Assembly (NCBI GenBank): GCA_037445185.1
Contig: JBBIKZ010000202.1
Span: 1-16,740 of the forward strand
DNA: 16,740 nt
Direction of reading: 5' to 3'
DNA from: JANWZL01 sp037445185
GTDB taxonomy: Bacteria > Pseudomonadota > Gammaproteobacteria > Burkholderiales > Thiobacillaceae
Shown here: piece by piece, positions 15,969 through 16,740 of the stretch
How positions within the stretch are numbered: position 1 is the first letter of the stretch
How the letters are laid out: every line of letters starts with the position of its first letter
The notes under the pieces: model-generated
Told to the model about the DNA's origin: nothing
Databases searched by the model: none
The model's input: only the letters and a program-made list of their open reading frames with translations
Made by a program: the position numbers and the translations under genes

Positions 15969-16011
15969 AAAGGCCGGTCTTCTTATCCCAAGAGGACCGG
16001 CCTTTTGTTTG
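15969..16011 (+). terminator. Rho-independent terminator of the PEP-CTERM gene
   Basis: AAAGGCCGGTC (15969-15979) pairs perfectly with GACCGGCCTTT (15995-16005), an 11-bp stem with a 15-base loop, followed by TTTTGTTTG. It begins 38 bp after the stop codon. Confidence 0.92.
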
Positions 16012-16116
16012 TTATCGTGTTGCCCATCATGAAGCCTCACGCCCGTCCCTTTTAGAAGCGATAGCGATGAAATCACCTAGCTCTTTAAACGGATTGAATT
16101 GACGCATGCAAAGTAG

Positions 16117-16130
16117 CTGTAAAAGGTTTT
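16117..16130 (+). promoter_or_regulatory. Candidate PrsR enhancer site, copy 2
   Basis: CTGTAAAAGGTTTT, about 168 bp upstream of the -24 element at 16298. It differs from the 15168 copy at one base. A further CTGTAAAA occurs on the minus strand near 16260. Its location suits a sigma-54 activator site; binding by PrsR is not shown. Confidence 0.4.
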
Positions 16131-16297
16131 TCCACTCCGTCAAATACATGCATCACATTGTAAAACATAATGATTTTTAATCAGCGCTCTCTTCACATCC
16201 AAATGGCATTGTAAATCAGATAAACAGCACGAAAATGATTCCTCGTGAGTTCGATGAATTTTTACAGAGTATCAATAACTTAGAATTGAACAATTGC

Positions 16298-16313
16298 TGG
16301 TATCATGATTGCT
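16298..16313 (+). promoter_or_regulatory. Sigma-54 promoter of the second secreted-protein gene
   Basis: TGGTATCATGATTGCT: -24 GG and -12 GC spaced by exactly 10 bases. The predicted transcription start is near 16324, about 30 bases before ATG 16354. Surrounding bases follow the pattern CTGGTAYCNNNNTTGCT also seen at 15262. Confidence 0.8.
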
Positions 16314-16353
16314 TTCTATTCGGGGTACGTATTGCATTTTTGAGGAGGAAAAC

Positions 16354-16740
16354 ATGGTAGTGCAACGTAGGGAAGTAGGGAAGAAGGGACTGGTAATCGG
16401 ACTGATAACTTTCTTGCTGTTACAGACGCCGGCCTGGGCGTTGCCGATCGTGTTTAACTTGGGCTATGGGGGGACGGTGTCCTACAGTGGCGGGACCAGT
16501 GCCTTTACCACGACCAACGGGGTGGTGCGATCGGTGGGCAATGGGACCACGACCCTGGCGATCACGGGAGGCGATCTGGACTTTGCCACGGGGCTCTACA
16601 CAGGCGGAGCCTCGACCAGGACCGGGTTTCAGAACATCTATGCCGCGGGGGGCTCGTTCAGCATTTATGGGGATGTGGGGGCGGGAAACCAATTGTTATT
16701 GGCGGGGACGTTTGCGGAGGCGTCGACCTTTACCTGTTGT
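16354..16740 (+). CDS. Secreted surface protein, 5' part (likely PEP-CTERM family)
   Basis: The frame is open from ATG 16354 to the window end (129 codons), cut by the edge. A strong AGGAGGAA site lies at 16343-16350. The signal peptide has basic residues RREVGKK, a hydrophobic core LVIGLITFLLLQTP and cleavage after AWA (about residue 30). The mature part is Gly/Thr/Ser-rich and beta-like (LGYGGTVSYSGGTSAFTTTN, later GDLDFATGLYTGG and GNQLLLAGTF), as in many exosortase substrates. Its C-terminus, where a PEP motif would be, is outside the window, so family membership is inferred from the shared promoter and neighbours. GC content rises sharply compared with the preceding intergenic region. 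Confidence 0.8.
   Translation, partial: MVVQRREVGKKGLVIGLITFLLLQTPAWALPIVFNLGYGGTVSYSGGTSAFTTTNGVVRSVGNGTTTLAITGGDLDFATGLYTGGASTRTGFQNIYAAGGSFSIYGDVGAGNQLLLAGTFAEASTFTCC

Larger units (their letters stand above)
15931..16353. other. AT-rich intergenic region with terminator and promoter
   Basis: About 420 bp without a gene. It holds the terminator of the PEP-CTERM gene (15969-16011), an AT-rich stretch (about 16075-16290), a CTGTAAAA motif in each orientation (16117 plus, near 16260 minus), the sigma-54 promoter at 16298 and the ribosome-binding site of the next gene. No protein-like frame was found. Confidence 0.75.

Noticed and set aside
16322..16336. GGGGTACGTATTGCA as a sigma-54 promoter
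   Set aside because: The GG-to-GC spacing is 8 bases for the nearest GG, not the strict 10; the site at 16298 fits fully.
1..16740. CRISPR arrays, tRNA or rRNA genes
   Set aside because: No regularly spaced repeats, no cloverleaf-like segments with conserved TTCRANY arm, and no rRNA-like sequence were seen on either strand.

Overview
The window looks like chromosomal DNA of a Gram-negative bacterium with an exosortase/PEP-CTERM surface system, most plausibly a Nitrospira-like (Nitrospirota) organism. This rests on the PrsK/PrsR two-component pair, a PEP-CTERM protein, sigma-54 type promoters, and a carbamoyltransferase/SxtJ/DUF5989 cassette of the kind found in envelope-polysaccharide regions. 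The taxon is an inference from gene content; no rRNA or housekeeping marker is present.

Layout. 1-1278: a 5'-truncated SAM-methyltransferase remnant and an intact YdcF/DUF218 membrane protein. 1372-2616: an IS3-family element with clean 28-bp ends and a 3-bp target duplication but decayed orfA/orfB. 2775-4122: an IS256-family element on the minus strand whose transposase carries a frameshift. 4191-6639: an intact tight operon of NodU/TobZ-type carbamoyltransferase, SxtJ-like membrane protein and DUF5989 micro-protein. 6711-7615: a badly decayed IS481-family remnant. 7752-9370: a decayed, internally deleted second copy of prsK, followed by a possible prsR stub and a strong hairpin terminator. 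9560-10561 (minus): a secreted protein that I suspect is ConA/LamG-like. 10562-11045: AT-rich and largely unexplained. 11046-11522: the C-terminal half of an SGNH/GDSL hydrolase. 11540-15059: intact prsK and prsR. 15334-15930: a PEP-CTERM protein with its own sigma-54 promoter and terminator. 16354 to the window end: the start of a second secreted protein, again behind a sigma-54 promoter.

How it works together. Exosortase systems sort PEP-CTERM proteins to the cell surface in organisms that make extracellular polysaccharide. PrsK is the membrane histidine kinase and PrsR the sigma-54 activator. Two genes directly downstream of prsR each have a GG-N10-GC promoter sharing the pattern CTGGTAYCNNNNTTGCT. 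Both upstream regions also carry a near-identical 14-mer, CTGTAAAAGRTTTT, which I propose as a PrsR enhancer site. The carbamoyltransferase operon would decorate a glycan or lipid-linked sugar. Its gene order matches sxtI-sxtJ-sxtK of saxitoxin clusters, where sxtL is a GDSL hydrolase. The detached SGNH fragment here suggests that the same four-gene unit was once contiguous and was broken by IS activity and by decay of a second prsK/prsR block.
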